Shown piece by piece: positions 8,134 to 16,414 of a DNA stretch of 64,000 nt (positions within the stretch are counted from its first letter, which is position 1; every line of letters starts with the position of its first letter). The stretch covers positions 2,170,001-2,234,000 of the forward strand of contig NZ_CP132194.1 in assembly GCF_030718935.1 (NCBI RefSeq), written 5' to 3'. The notes under the pieces are model-generated. The model ran no database searches and was not told the DNA's origin. It was given only the letters and a program-made list of their open reading frames with translations. This DNA is from Psychrobacter sp. M13. Its GTDB lineage: Bacteria > Pseudomonadota > Gammaproteobacteria > Pseudomonadales > Moraxellaceae. Position numbers and translations under genes: made by a program.

Positions 8134-8871
8134 TCATAAGCCAAGCACTTGTTTAATTGTCTTAACGTACGAACGACTTACTGATATTTTAGAGCCATCT
8201 TTTAATACGATTAAATAAGTCCGATTGAACCAAGGCTCTAAGACTGCTATTTGTTTAACGTTAACGATATAGCCTCTATGCACTTGAACAAATCTATCAC
8301 CAAGTTTATCCATTAGTTTGTAAAGTAGCTCATCTGTTAAATACTTTTTATCCAAAGTCTGAATATAGGCTTGTCTATCTTCAGTACCTATATACAAAAT
8401 ATCTTTGGTATTGATAACGATAATTCTATCGTCTTCTTTGACAGTAATACTGTATTTTTTCTCTTTACTTAACAATGGCGCGGATTCCACAATATTTTCT
8501 GAATCAAGTTTGCTATTTAAATTCACTAACTTATCTACCGCTTTTAGAAGCCTAACTTTATCAATAGGCTTAACAATATAATCTATAGCATCAAGCTCAA
8601 AAGCATGTAACGCATACTCGCTATAAGCAGTCACAAAAACAATCATCGGTGGCTTTTTCATATTATTAAACTGCTTGGCAAGATTAAGACCGTTACCATT
8701 TTCAAGTTCTATATCCAAAAACACCGCATCAGGTTGCTTCTCATTAATATCCCATAGTGCTTGCTGTATATCTTCTGCTTCACCAATCACATTGACTACC
8801 CCTGTATCCTTTAAGAGATAAATTAGTTCTTGTCTGGCCAATACTTCATCTTCAACCACATAAACATTCAT
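8134..8871 (-). CDS. LytTR-family response regulator
   Basis: 245 residues. Receiver domain 1-120 has the acidic pocket (E7, D8), phospho-acceptor Asp53 (FLDIEL), Thr81 and Lys101 (IVKPID). The LytTR DNA-binding domain occupies about 140-245 (VHRGYIVNV; SRSYVKTIK). Such regulators bind paired direct repeats upstream of targets and commonly pair with LytS-type kinases. The gene starts 12 bases after the kinase stop, so the two form an operon. A start-proximal GGAAGAG overlaps the end of the kinase gene. The most obvious target is the convergent yfcC transporter gene, by analogy with BtsSR/YpdAB-type systems; this is an inference from context. Confidence 0.93.
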   Translation of the reverse strand: MNVYVVEDEVLARQELIYLLKDTGVVNVIGEAEDIQQALWDINEKQPDAVFLDIELENGNGLNLAKQFNNMKKPPMIVFVTAYSEYALHAFELDAIDYIVKPIDKVRLLKAVDKLVNLNSKLDSENIVESAPLLSKEKKYSITVKEDDRIIVINTKDILYIGTEDRQAYIQTLDKKYLTDELLYKLMDKLGDRFVQVHRGYIVNVKQIAVLEPWFNRTYLIVLKDGSKISVSRSYVKTIKQVLGL

Positions 8872-8883
8872 TAGTATCTCTTC

Positions 8884-10632
8884 CTAGGTTTTAGCTGGTA
8901 ATATAATTGAGACACAAGTTCCTTTGTCACAGTGACTGTCTATCTTAAAACTCACATCTTGACTGTACAAAGCGGTCAGTCGTTCTTTTATATTAAATAA
9001 TGCGGTGCCAGTTCCATCTTTGGACGACTCCACTACACGTTCGCCCAGATCTACTATACGATTTGATGCGATGCCAACGCCATTATCAGAAACCTTAATC
9101 GATATTAAATTTTCTGATACTTTCTTAATCTTAATGCAAATAACGCCTTTAGCGATTGCTTTTTTAAATCCGCCATACTTTATTGCGTTCTCAACTAAAG
9201 GTTGAACGATGAAGGGAGGAATCAGCTGTTCAGTTAAATTGGGCTCTATGGCTATATGCACCTCAAACCTATCTGGGAAACGAGCTTGTTCAATGGCCAA
9301 ATAAGCTTGAACATTTTCCATTTCCTTAGCGACTGGAACTAGGAAATCTGCGATTCCAGTCAAATTATTTCGCAGATAAGTTGATAAATGCAATAGCAAG
9401 TCTCGCGCTAGCATAGGATCTATTCTACATAAAGCGACAATTGTATTGAGAGCATTGAATAAAAAGTGAGGTTGAATTTGCGCTTGTAAGGCTTCTATTT
9501 TTGAATTTTGTAGCAGCTGATTATGACGTTCAATCTCACCAAGCTCCAATTGATTTGAAAAGAGTTTACCCAAACCTTCGATGAGTTCTTTTTCAACAGC
9601 ACTGATATGACTTGAGCTTGCATAATAAAAGGTAATAGTACCGATTATTTTTTCGTAAACACAAAATGGTACGACTACAGAAGCTTTGCTATTAGACTTA
9701 TTAGAAAAAAAAGCTTTCGACTTTGATTCATTCAGTACTGATTTACCGGTTGCCAGAACCCGCTTACGTGAAATTAAATCCTCATTACTATCTCTTTTTT
9801 TATTGGTTGCGCCTCCCGTATAAGCTAGTTCACGTAACCCTCTTGTAATAGCAACATGCTCTACGGCAGTTAATTTTCTGATGATTTCTGTACTTTCTTT
9901 AGCGGATTTTTCATCAAGACCTGCTCGAAATAAAGAAAAGGTTTGGTCAGCAATGGAAAAGGTTTTGACGGTTTGACTTGCTCTCGTTTTATCCTCTTCT
10001 TCTACCACATTATAAAATATCAGTGCACAAATCCATATTCCTATACTATTAACAATTATAATAGGTGGGCCTGTAAAACTAATTAATTTGAGAGCAGCAT
10101 TACTATCGGCAGTTAAAATGGGAATAGCCAAGATTTGAATGGTTAAAATAATGATGCTGGTAAAAAACATGTATTTAGGCTTGACTCGACCAATTCCGCG
10201 CCATTTGTAGCCACACCATCCTGAAAGAGCTCCGCCAAAAATAGATACCCAAAAAACAGGACCACTAATAAAGCCACCCATAAATAAACGATGTGCGCCT
10301 GCAATTAAGGACGCTCCTATGCCTACTATAGGACCTGCAAAAAATCCACCAATAATGATGCCAATGTTTCTTGTGTCTGCTACTGCATTATTAGACTCAA
10401 GAGTAGGATTCCATAAATTGGATATGACCGTATGGTTGCCTGGCTCTACAACCAATGCAGTATAATTACCAATCACCCCAAATATACCGAATATCAAGGT
10501 CAAAAAGAGCAGATCTATTAAACCAACTCGGTGGTAAATCATCTTTCTAAATATTGATAGTCTAGTTATCAAGAATGCAATAGTGACGATAAGAGTCATC
10601 CGAGATAACATCTGTGACAATATTTCCCACAT
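8884..10632 (-). CDS. LytS-type sensor histidine kinase (5TM-GAF-HisKA_7TM-like)
   Basis: 582 residues. Domains in order: five or six membrane spans of the 5TMR-LYT sensor type (about 1-210, with the GIIIGGFFAGPIVGIGASLIAG stretch), a GAF domain (about 230-365), the LytS-type His_kinase region with phospho-acceptor His389 in LQAQIQPHFLFNALN, and an ATPase domain (VENAIKYGG, NGVGIA, GTGTALFNIKERL). It would phosphorylate the LytTR regulator encoded immediately downstream. The domain order and length match E. coli BtsS/YpdA-like and LytS kinases. No dedicated ligand domain is seen, so the signal is unknown; small carboxylates such as pyruvate are known ligands for relatives. Confidence 0.93.
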   Translation of the reverse strand: MWEILSQMLSRMTLIVTIAFLITRLSIFRKMIYHRVGLIDLLFLTLIFGIFGVIGNYTALVVEPGNHTVISNLWNPTLESNNAVADTRNIGIIIGGFFAGPIVGIGASLIAGAHRLFMGGFISGPVFWVSIFGGALSGWCGYKWRGIGRVKPKYMFFTSIIILTIQILAIPILTADSNAALKLISFTGPPIIIVNSIGIWICALIFYNVVEEEDKTRASQTVKTFSIADQTFSLFRAGLDEKSAKESTEIIRKLTAVEHVAITRGLRELAYTGGATNKKRDSNEDLISRKRVLATGKSVLNESKSKAFFSNKSNSKASVVVPFCVYEKIIGTITFYYASSSHISAVEKELIEGLGKLFSNQLELGEIERHNQLLQNSKIEALQAQIQPHFLFNALNTIVALCRIDPMLARDLLLHLSTYLRNNLTGIADFLVPVAKEMENVQAYLAIEQARFPDRFEVHIAIEPNLTEQLIPPFIVQPLVENAIKYGGFKKAIAKGVICIKIKKVSENLISIKVSDNGVGIASNRIVDLGERVVESSKDGTGTALFNIKERLTALYSQDVSFKIDSHCDKGTCVSIILPAKT

Positions 10633-10753
10633 TAAATTCTCTTATCTCCGTAGCAAATAACTATTTTTGGCACTGTAGGTTAATTCAGTCACTATCGTAA
10701 AACTAATAACTAATCGCAATTTCTAACGGGTATGAAAAATACCGCTAGGACTT

Positions 10754-12031
10754 CTACTTACGGCCACGCTTCCAGCTAAAGCCCCAATTAAAGGCTTTAT
10801 CCATCTCTTGATGCCCTTTAAAGTATTGGTTGATGCGCTCAACGTTGATACTGCCTTGTTGATTGACTAAACGTGCAATCGCACACATTGGTAGATTTCC
10901 AGCGCCTTCGGTCAAGCGCGTCTCAATAGGTGGCTGCTCTGGGACATGGACGGTCACTACCCCATCAGTCTGCGCCCAGTTCGGTGCGCCCTCGTAGATA
11001 AAGGCAAAGATAAATACTTCTTCAATCTGTGCCCATTGCTGACCGTTAATATCGAGCCACTCACCGCCACTGACTTGACCTGTTCTATCATCAGCTCGCA
11101 AGCAAACAAAAGGCGCAGTCTGCAGGCTACCAAAGCGATTTCCCAAGGCTTGAATCAAGGTTTTTTCGCCATTTTTCAGGTGTATCATTGCGCCCACATC
11201 AAGATCAATACCGCTAGCACCATGTGACTTAAATAAATCGCCTAGCAAGCCTTTTTTCGGTGCGGCTTTGTCTACATTAGGACGCTGATTCCAGTTTAAG
11301 TTAACCGATATCTTGCCAAAATCATCACGTTTGGTCAGGTTGATACTGGTTTGGTTTTTGGTTAAAGTTATTTTGCTAAGATTAATATTTGAGGGTGTAG
11401 CAGTTGTCGAAGAATTAGTAGTAGGAATCGGTGGCGGTGTACTTGTCTGATTTGCACTGCCTGCTCTTGTAGTATTAATCGGCTGGGGCTTTTGCGTATT
11501 AATCGAATGATTGTTAACTGGTGGCGTGGGTGCTTCATCGGCAATCTCAACACCAAAGTGCTCAGACAAAGGCTTCAGCCCGCCTGCAAAACCTTGGGCG
11601 ATAAAACGGAACTTCCAACTGCCCTGACGACGATAACATTCGGCTAAGATAATAGCTTTTTCATCGCGTCCACTGCTACTTAGCTGACAGGTCAATAGCA
11701 CTTGACTGCCCTGCAATACTTGAATATCGACATCGCCAAGCTGCGACAAGGTTTGATCACTTGAAAACGCTAAGGCAATTTTATCGATAGCAGCAGGCTG
11801 GCTCGATAAATTAATATCAAAAAATCCATCGCTGTCATGACCACGAAAGCTAACACTATTATCGTCACTACTCTTTTGACCATAAAAAATCATATCGCCA
11901 TCGCCGCGCACTTTGCCATCAGTGGTTAAGCGATAGGCTGCGCAGTCGATAGCGTTTTGGCTTAATATACGAATGCTGATATTATCGGTTGGCAGTGGCG
12001 CATTGGCGCCAGCGATTAGGGTTTGACTCAT
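10754..12031 (-). CDS. terA: TerA-type protein: N-terminal TerD-like domain plus C-terminal TerA domain
   Basis: 425 residues from the ATG at 12031, which has AAGGA at correct spacing; the open frame extends 25 codons upstream without a ribosome site. Residues 1-170 are a TerD-like domain with a shortened calcium region (GHDSDGFFDINL in place of the acidic loop). A Ser/Thr/Pro-rich linker (about 175-225) follows. The C-terminal domain has TerA hallmarks: GLLGDLF, GIDLDVGAMIHL, ADDRTGQVSGG, EEVFIFAFIYEGAPNWAQTDG, PEQPPIETRL, MCAIARL and the tail GHQEMDKAFNWGFSWKRG. It is transcribed away from the ATP-grasp gene. Its 3' end has a decayed duplicate at 6395. Confidence 0.88.
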   Translation of the reverse strand: MSQTLIAGANAPLPTDNISIRILSQNAIDCAAYRLTTDGKVRGDGDMIFYGQKSSDDNSVSFRGHDSDGFFDINLSSQPAAIDKIALAFSSDQTLSQLGDVDIQVLQGSQVLLTCQLSSSGRDEKAIILAECYRRQGSWKFRFIAQGFAGGLKPLSEHFGVEIADEAPTPPVNNHSINTQKPQPINTTRAGSANQTSTPPPIPTTNSSTTATPSNINLSKITLTKNQTSINLTKRDDFGKISVNLNWNQRPNVDKAAPKKGLLGDLFKSHGASGIDLDVGAMIHLKNGEKTLIQALGNRFGSLQTAPFVCLRADDRTGQVSGGEWLDINGQQWAQIEEVFIFAFIYEGAPNWAQTDGVVTVHVPEQPPIETRLTEGAGNLPMCAIARLVNQQGSINVERINQYFKGHQEMDKAFNWGFSWKRGRK

Positions 12032-12267
12032 AGTATTTGTCCTTAAATTTATAATAATTAATGCGGGTCTATTGATGCCTGTTTCACTATTGTCATATAG
12101 TAGCATGGATAAAGAGCTACTTTTATAGCGACTTCTAAGCTTTATAACTGCCTACCAAATCTACATCCAAAAACGAGCTTTTAATCTTAACAGTCTATAA
12201 ACATTTATATTTTGCCGCAGTTGTATATAATGACGATGACTTATATTTAGGGTGTTTTGAGAATATT

Positions 12268-13407
12268 ATGGATACTATTAGTAATAGCGATATACAAGAA
12301 AAACCAGTTGCTGCATGGCTCGCCGAAGGTCAGTCCAGCCAGCGCGATATGCTTGCCAGCTTACAAAGCCTAAAAGCTGACGCTGCAACGCCTTTTTCTA
12401 TTATCGCTTCACATCGACATAATCGTGCTGAGATTTTTGAATATGCTGACGAGGTCTATTTAGAGCCTTATGTTAGCAATGATGGTAGTGAAGACGTGAT
12501 AGCTGAGCCTATCGGACCACGCTGGCAGTTTGTACTAGAAAATGCTCAAAAAGATAATGTCAAAGTATTATTGACTGGTCGTAATGGTATCGACTATGAA
12601 GTACATAGAGAGCAGTTCACTGTGGCCGGTATTCGGCTATTAACTGGTGCAACTAGCGTAGAGGCACTGGCTTCAATTGAAGACAAATTTGCTTTTATGC
12701 AGCGTTGCCTTACGCATGATATTCCAGTGGCAACCGCATGGCGCTTTGATAATACTGCCGAGCTCAAAACCTTACTTGCCAAGCACGATCATCAGCCGCT
12801 ATGTGTCAAGCCTGTCACGGGTATTTTTGCCCAAGGGTTTTGGCGACTTGATACAGGTAAAGAGACTAGTGAGCACTACGATAGCTTTGAGCACCTGTAT
12901 TTTACAGAAGAGAAAAAGATCAACACGGCGCAGTTTATTGAAGCTTACGATAATAGTCAGATCATCAAAGAGCGCCCGATTCCGATGCTACTGATGCCTT
13001 ATTTATCAGGACGTGAGTATTCTATAGATGTGGTCTGTGAATATGGCGAGGTACTTGCCGCTGTCACTCGCTATAAGACTGGAAAAATTCAGCATATCGG
13101 CTATGATGAGTCGGTCATGGCGGTAGTCATTCCCTTAATAAAAGCCTTTGGCTGTGATGGAATCGTCAGTGTGCAGACTAAACAAAATGATGACGGTCAG
13201 CACTGTGTGCTGGAGATAAACAGTCGGCCTGCTGGTGGAATCAGTTATACCACTCATAGCGGAGTTGACTTAACGCAAATAGCGTTTGGCTATTGGTTAG
13301 GCTTAACGGCTAAGCCCAGACTAGAAGACATTATTGAGCAAATTACACCCTGTCAGGTACGCTCAGTGATGACTAGTGTAAAGATAGAGGGAGAAATAGT
13401 TGAGTGA
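12268..13407 (+). CDS. ATP-grasp ligase of the Ter gene neighbourhood
   Basis: 379 residues. ATP-grasp enzymes join a carboxylate to an amine or similar nucleophile through an acyl-phosphate. Seen: a pre-ATP-grasp Rossmann-like half with HRHNRAEIFEYAD and LTGRNGIDYEV, the nucleotide-binding lysine segment PLCVKPVTGIFAQGF (about 172-186), GREYSIDVVCEYG (about 250-262), and the metal-binding LEINSRPAGGISY (about 317-329). This ATP-grasp type recurs in Ter clusters alongside PRTase, HAD and StiP proteins, where a role in building a nucleoside-like or peptide-capped metabolite was proposed (Anantharaman, Iyer and Aravind analysis). It is divergent from terA with a 236-base shared promoter region. 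The substrate is unknown. Confidence 0.87.
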   Translation: MDTISNSDIQEKPVAAWLAEGQSSQRDMLASLQSLKADAATPFSIIASHRHNRAEIFEYADEVYLEPYVSNDGSEDVIAEPIGPRWQFVLENAQKDNVKVLLTGRNGIDYEVHREQFTVAGIRLLTGATSVEALASIEDKFAFMQRCLTHDIPVATAWRFDNTAELKTLLAKHDHQPLCVKPVTGIFAQGFWRLDTGKETSEHYDSFEHLYFTEEKKINTAQFIEAYDNSQIIKERPIPMLLMPYLSGREYSIDVVCEYGEVLAAVTRYKTGKIQHIGYDESVMAVVIPLIKAFGCDGIVSVQTKQNDDGQHCVLEINSRPAGGISYTTHSGVDLTQIAFGYWLGLTAKPRLEDIIEQITPCQVRSVMTSVKIEGEIVE

Positions 13408-13838
13408 AATTTAAACTGTGTTAACCTCTAATACCTAAGTTATACCCAAAACAATTTTTTAATCGATCAAAAATAATTAATAAAATTAACTGGTTATGAA
13501 CAAGTGATCTAGAAATCGTCCAGTGTAAATAACGCAATTTGGGCATGCTTATTCACCGCACAGGTGACTTGTGAGAACCGTCTAAAAACTGCATGTTAAT
13601 TTACTCTAAGTACAGCTTTTCGTCTTGCGCTTCGGGTAATGATCTCCCAGACACTTACTAATCCTAGCTCATTGCAAGGGAAATGCTTTATAGAGTGCTT
13701 TCACAGAATACAGAGGTTTATTTATATAGCCATAAAATATGAAGATAAACGTTTTATTTTACGAATACCGTTAATATGATTTATATTATTAATAATTAAG
13801 TTGATGTTCTATCATTTTTAGCTAAGGTAAATAAATTC
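13408..13838. other. Intergenic region upstream of the DUF4238 gene
   Basis: 431 bases without a credible gene. They contain the left copy of an imperfect repeat (13581-13617) that reappears after the DUF4238 gene. The last 100 bases are very AT-rich and probably hold that gene's promoter. No RNA gene was recognised. Confidence 0.6.
13581..13617 (+). repeat. Left imperfect direct repeat flanking the DUF4238 gene
   Basis: TCTAAAAACTGCAT is identical to 14802-14815. Both copies continue with AATTT-act/ctac-TAAGTAcAGCTTT-like sequence (the right copy has about 14 extra bases between). The direct orientation on both sides of one gene suggests it arrived as, or duplicated with, a unit. Confidence 0.5.
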
Positions 13839-14735
13839 ATGAACCCACCCAAAAAACATCATTATGTACCACAGTTTTTTTTAAAGCCTTGGCTTACCAA
13901 TGGAATGCTTAGTTGTTACATTATAAAAGAAGATAAGACTTTTAAAAGCCCAACTAGGAAAACTGCTCTTGAAAACAATTTATATATGTTTGATGGTGAT
14001 GAGATAGAGTCTCAATTTCTTTCTCCTTTTATAGACAATCTTTTAGACAATGATGTAATAAAAGTTAGAAATAAAAGTTGGAAAGATTTATCTTCTCGTA
14101 CCAAAAGTAACTTTTTCAAGTTTCTAGTTCTTCTTGATGCTAGAAATCCACAATCTTTAAAATCAATATCAAGTGGCTATGAAGAAATTAAAAACAAAGT
14201 AGAGTTGACAAAAATAGAAGATGGTTTTGAGGATTTGATAAATAATGAACATTATGTATTCCTATGCATAGCTATTCACGAACTCAACCTTAAAGTTAAA
14301 AAACCTTTGCCAGAAGAAAATAACGTTTTTAAGACTAGTTTATACAATATGTATATGAAAATTAGCCGTTTAATAGATGATAATGAGTTGTTTCCAAGCT
14401 TTCAATCCATATTAATGAAAAAAAACTTACATTGTTTAGAAATAAATATAGAGCGAGATAGGTTTGTTACGTCAACAGTGCCTGTTAGAAAAATGGGTAA
14501 CTATAATGGCAGTTATTTAACAAATGTAAATATCAGTCCAAGAAAATCTTTAATCTTTAGCAACAATATAGATTATATAAATAAATTTGTAGATCTAACC
14601 ACAGAACAAAAAATAAATGAAATAAATTATTTTAATATCAATAAAATGCCTAATTCTTTTCAACCAGAAAGAATTATACTGCCTAGCGATATAGAACTTA
14701 GCTACGTAAAAAACATGCTTAAACGTAAAGCATAG
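13839..14735 (+). CDS. DUF4238 domain-containing protein
   Basis: 298 residues beginning NPPKKHHYVPQFFLKPW, the diagnostic N-terminal signature of DUF4238 (KHHYVPQFyLk.F). It is followed by a conserved ENNLYMFDGDEIESQ stretch; the FVTSTVPV and FSNN segments further on are also family-like. The function is unknown. It is rich in Lys, Asn and Ile and its DNA is distinctly more AT-rich than the neighbouring ter genes, a sign of horizontal acquisition. It is flanked by imperfect direct repeats at 13581 and 14802. It has no signal peptide or membrane span. A start-proximal AAGG (TAAGGTAAATAAATTC before the ATG) is usable. A defence or stress role is possible but not shown. Confidence 0.85.
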   Translation: MNPPKKHHYVPQFFLKPWLTNGMLSCYIIKEDKTFKSPTRKTALENNLYMFDGDEIESQFLSPFIDNLLDNDVIKVRNKSWKDLSSRTKSNFFKFLVLLDARNPQSLKSISSGYEEIKNKVELTKIEDGFEDLINNEHYVFLCIAIHELNLKVKKPLPEENNVFKTSLYNMYMKISRLIDDNELFPSFQSILMKKNLHCLEINIERDRFVTSTVPVRKMGNYNGSYLTNVNISPRKSLIFSNNIDYINKFVDLTTEQKINEINYFNINKMPNSFQPERIILPSDIELSYVKNMLKRKA

Positions 14736-14801
14736 CTTCTATTGATATCGTTGAAGCTATCGTTATTAATTTACCCCATCGTAAAGGTTATCTATTAGAG
14801 C

Positions 14802-14855
14802 TCTAAAAACTGCATACAAATCTTAAGTTTTTAATTTCTACTTAAAGTATAGCTT
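14802..14855 (+). repeat. Right imperfect direct repeat flanking the DUF4238 gene
   Basis: It shares 14 identical bases with 13581-13594, followed by a related TTAAAGTATAGCTTT segment. It is the partner of the left copy. Confidence 0.5.
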
Positions 14856-14930
14856 TCTGACCTATAACTCAAGCAAAGCTATATTATCCATCTGTCTGCC
14901 CTCATTAAAGCTTTTTCCATATCTTAACTT

Positions 14931-16118
14931 TCAATTCAACTCATCAAAGCGTTTTATCATATAAATCATTAACAACAGCGCGACAAAGGCAATAGCTGCA
15001 CCGACGAAACCGACGCTTGAAATTGAGATATAAGTAACCGCATAGCCACCGAGCAAAGCTCCCATGCCTATGCCTAAATTGATAACAGCAGAGAACATCG
15101 CCATCACCATATCCTGCGCATTGATATCAATCTCAATGACTTTTGATTGAATGGTGAGCATCAGTAGTAGCATAGCAGTGCCCCAAATCACGGTAATGAT
15201 ACTGAACCACCAAATTGACGTCACCGTCCATAGCATCAGCAGCATAGATACCAATATCAGTATTGTAGAGACTAACATCATTATTACAGTGGATGTATCG
15301 CTCCAACGACTAAAGATATAGCTGCCGATAAGCCCTGCACAGCCGAATAATAGTAGTATAAAAGTGACTGAGTTTTCGCTAAGCGATCCGACCCGATTCA
15401 TAAAGGGTTCGATATAAGAGTAAGCGGCATAATCAGCGGTAAATACGACGAAGCAAAATAGATATAAACACACCAACAAGGGGTTTTTTAATAGTTCTGG
15501 AAGCTTTTTAAACGACCCATCAAACATACTAGGCAAGTTTGGCAGTAGCTTTGCCTGTAAAACAAACACGATAAAAGCAATAATACCGATACCTGCAAAG
15601 GTGGTACGCCAACCAAACCATTGACCTAGTATCCGCCCAATGGGCACACCTAATACTAGCGCTAGTGACGTACCTGTCGCTAATATGCTCAGTGCTAAAG
15701 CCCTTTTACCTTCAGGTGCTACGCGCAAGGTTATAGCGGCAGTGATTGCCCAAAATATCGCATGAGAAAAAGCGATACCTACCCGACTAATAAGCAAGAC
15801 CTGAAAGCTCCAGGCAAACACCGATAACGCGTGGCTGGCGATAAATACTATAAACAGCGCCAGTAGTAAGCGCTTACGCTCAAGTCTGCTAGTCAATAAC
15901 ATCAAGGGCAATGACATTGCCGCGACTACCCACGCATACAGAGTCAACATCCATCCTGTTTCGGCGGTAGTAATAGAAAAATCTTTGGCAATATCACTGA
16001 GTAATGCTACAGGAACAAACTCTGTGGTATTAATAACGAACGCGCTAATCCCCATTAAGATGACGCGAAAGTATTGGGTGCGTACAGAGACGGTATCCGC
16101 TTCAAATTGAGCTGTCAT
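14931..16118 (-). CDS. MFS exporter, sugar-efflux (SotB/SetA-like DHA1) family
   Basis: 395 residues and 12 predicted membrane segments in the inner membrane. The N-terminal GISAFVINTTEFVPVALLSDIAKDF motif is characteristic of SotB/YdhP-type DHA1 transporters (TTEF.pvglLp.IA). The MFS loop motif between helices 2 and 3 is present as LLTSRLERKRLL, and the helix-5 gating motif as LGVPIGRILGQWFGWRTTF. These drug:proton antiporters export arabinose, IPTG or small drugs; the substrate here is unknown. It lies opposite to the TerD-protease gene and may be an unrelated neighbour, or export a Ter-pathway product. AGATCATATG around the start gives only a weak ribosome site. Confidence 0.87.
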   Translation of the reverse strand: MTAQFEADTVSVRTQYFRVILMGISAFVINTTEFVPVALLSDIAKDFSITTAETGWMLTLYAWVVAAMSLPLMLLTSRLERKRLLLALFIVFIASHALSVFAWSFQVLLISRVGIAFSHAIFWAITAAITLRVAPEGKRALALSILATGTSLALVLGVPIGRILGQWFGWRTTFAGIGIIAFIVFVLQAKLLPNLPSMFDGSFKKLPELLKNPLLVCLYLFCFVVFTADYAAYSYIEPFMNRVGSLSENSVTFILLLFGCAGLIGSYIFSRWSDTSTVIMMLVSTILILVSMLLMLWTVTSIWWFSIITVIWGTAMLLLMLTIQSKVIEIDINAQDMVMAMFSAVINLGIGMGALLGGYAVTYISISSVGFVGAAIAFVALLLMIYMIKRFDELN

Positions 16119-16414
16119 ATGATCTACTCAAAAAATGCTAATTTAATAAAATTAGCTTGAGATTGGCGATAGGAGCTTAAACGAAACTTAACATTTGTAC
16201 TCATTGATTTTTGATTATCTAACAGCTTAGTATGAATGGCAATGAATAAAATAGTGTTCAGAAGTCTTATGCCAAGCCCATAAAGAAAAGCATTAGAATA
16301 AGCCAATGTTATCGGTCTATAATAACGACAAAGACTCTACAAAATATCGATAACCGCTCCATAAGATATCGATAATAGTATAATTATGCAGTATATTTTG
16401 ATTCGAGGCGCGCA

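Noticed and set aside
16124..16306. 60-residue minus-strand frame between the MFS gene and the TerD-protease gene
   Set aside because: It has no ribosome site, no similarity, and lies in an AT-rich promoter region.
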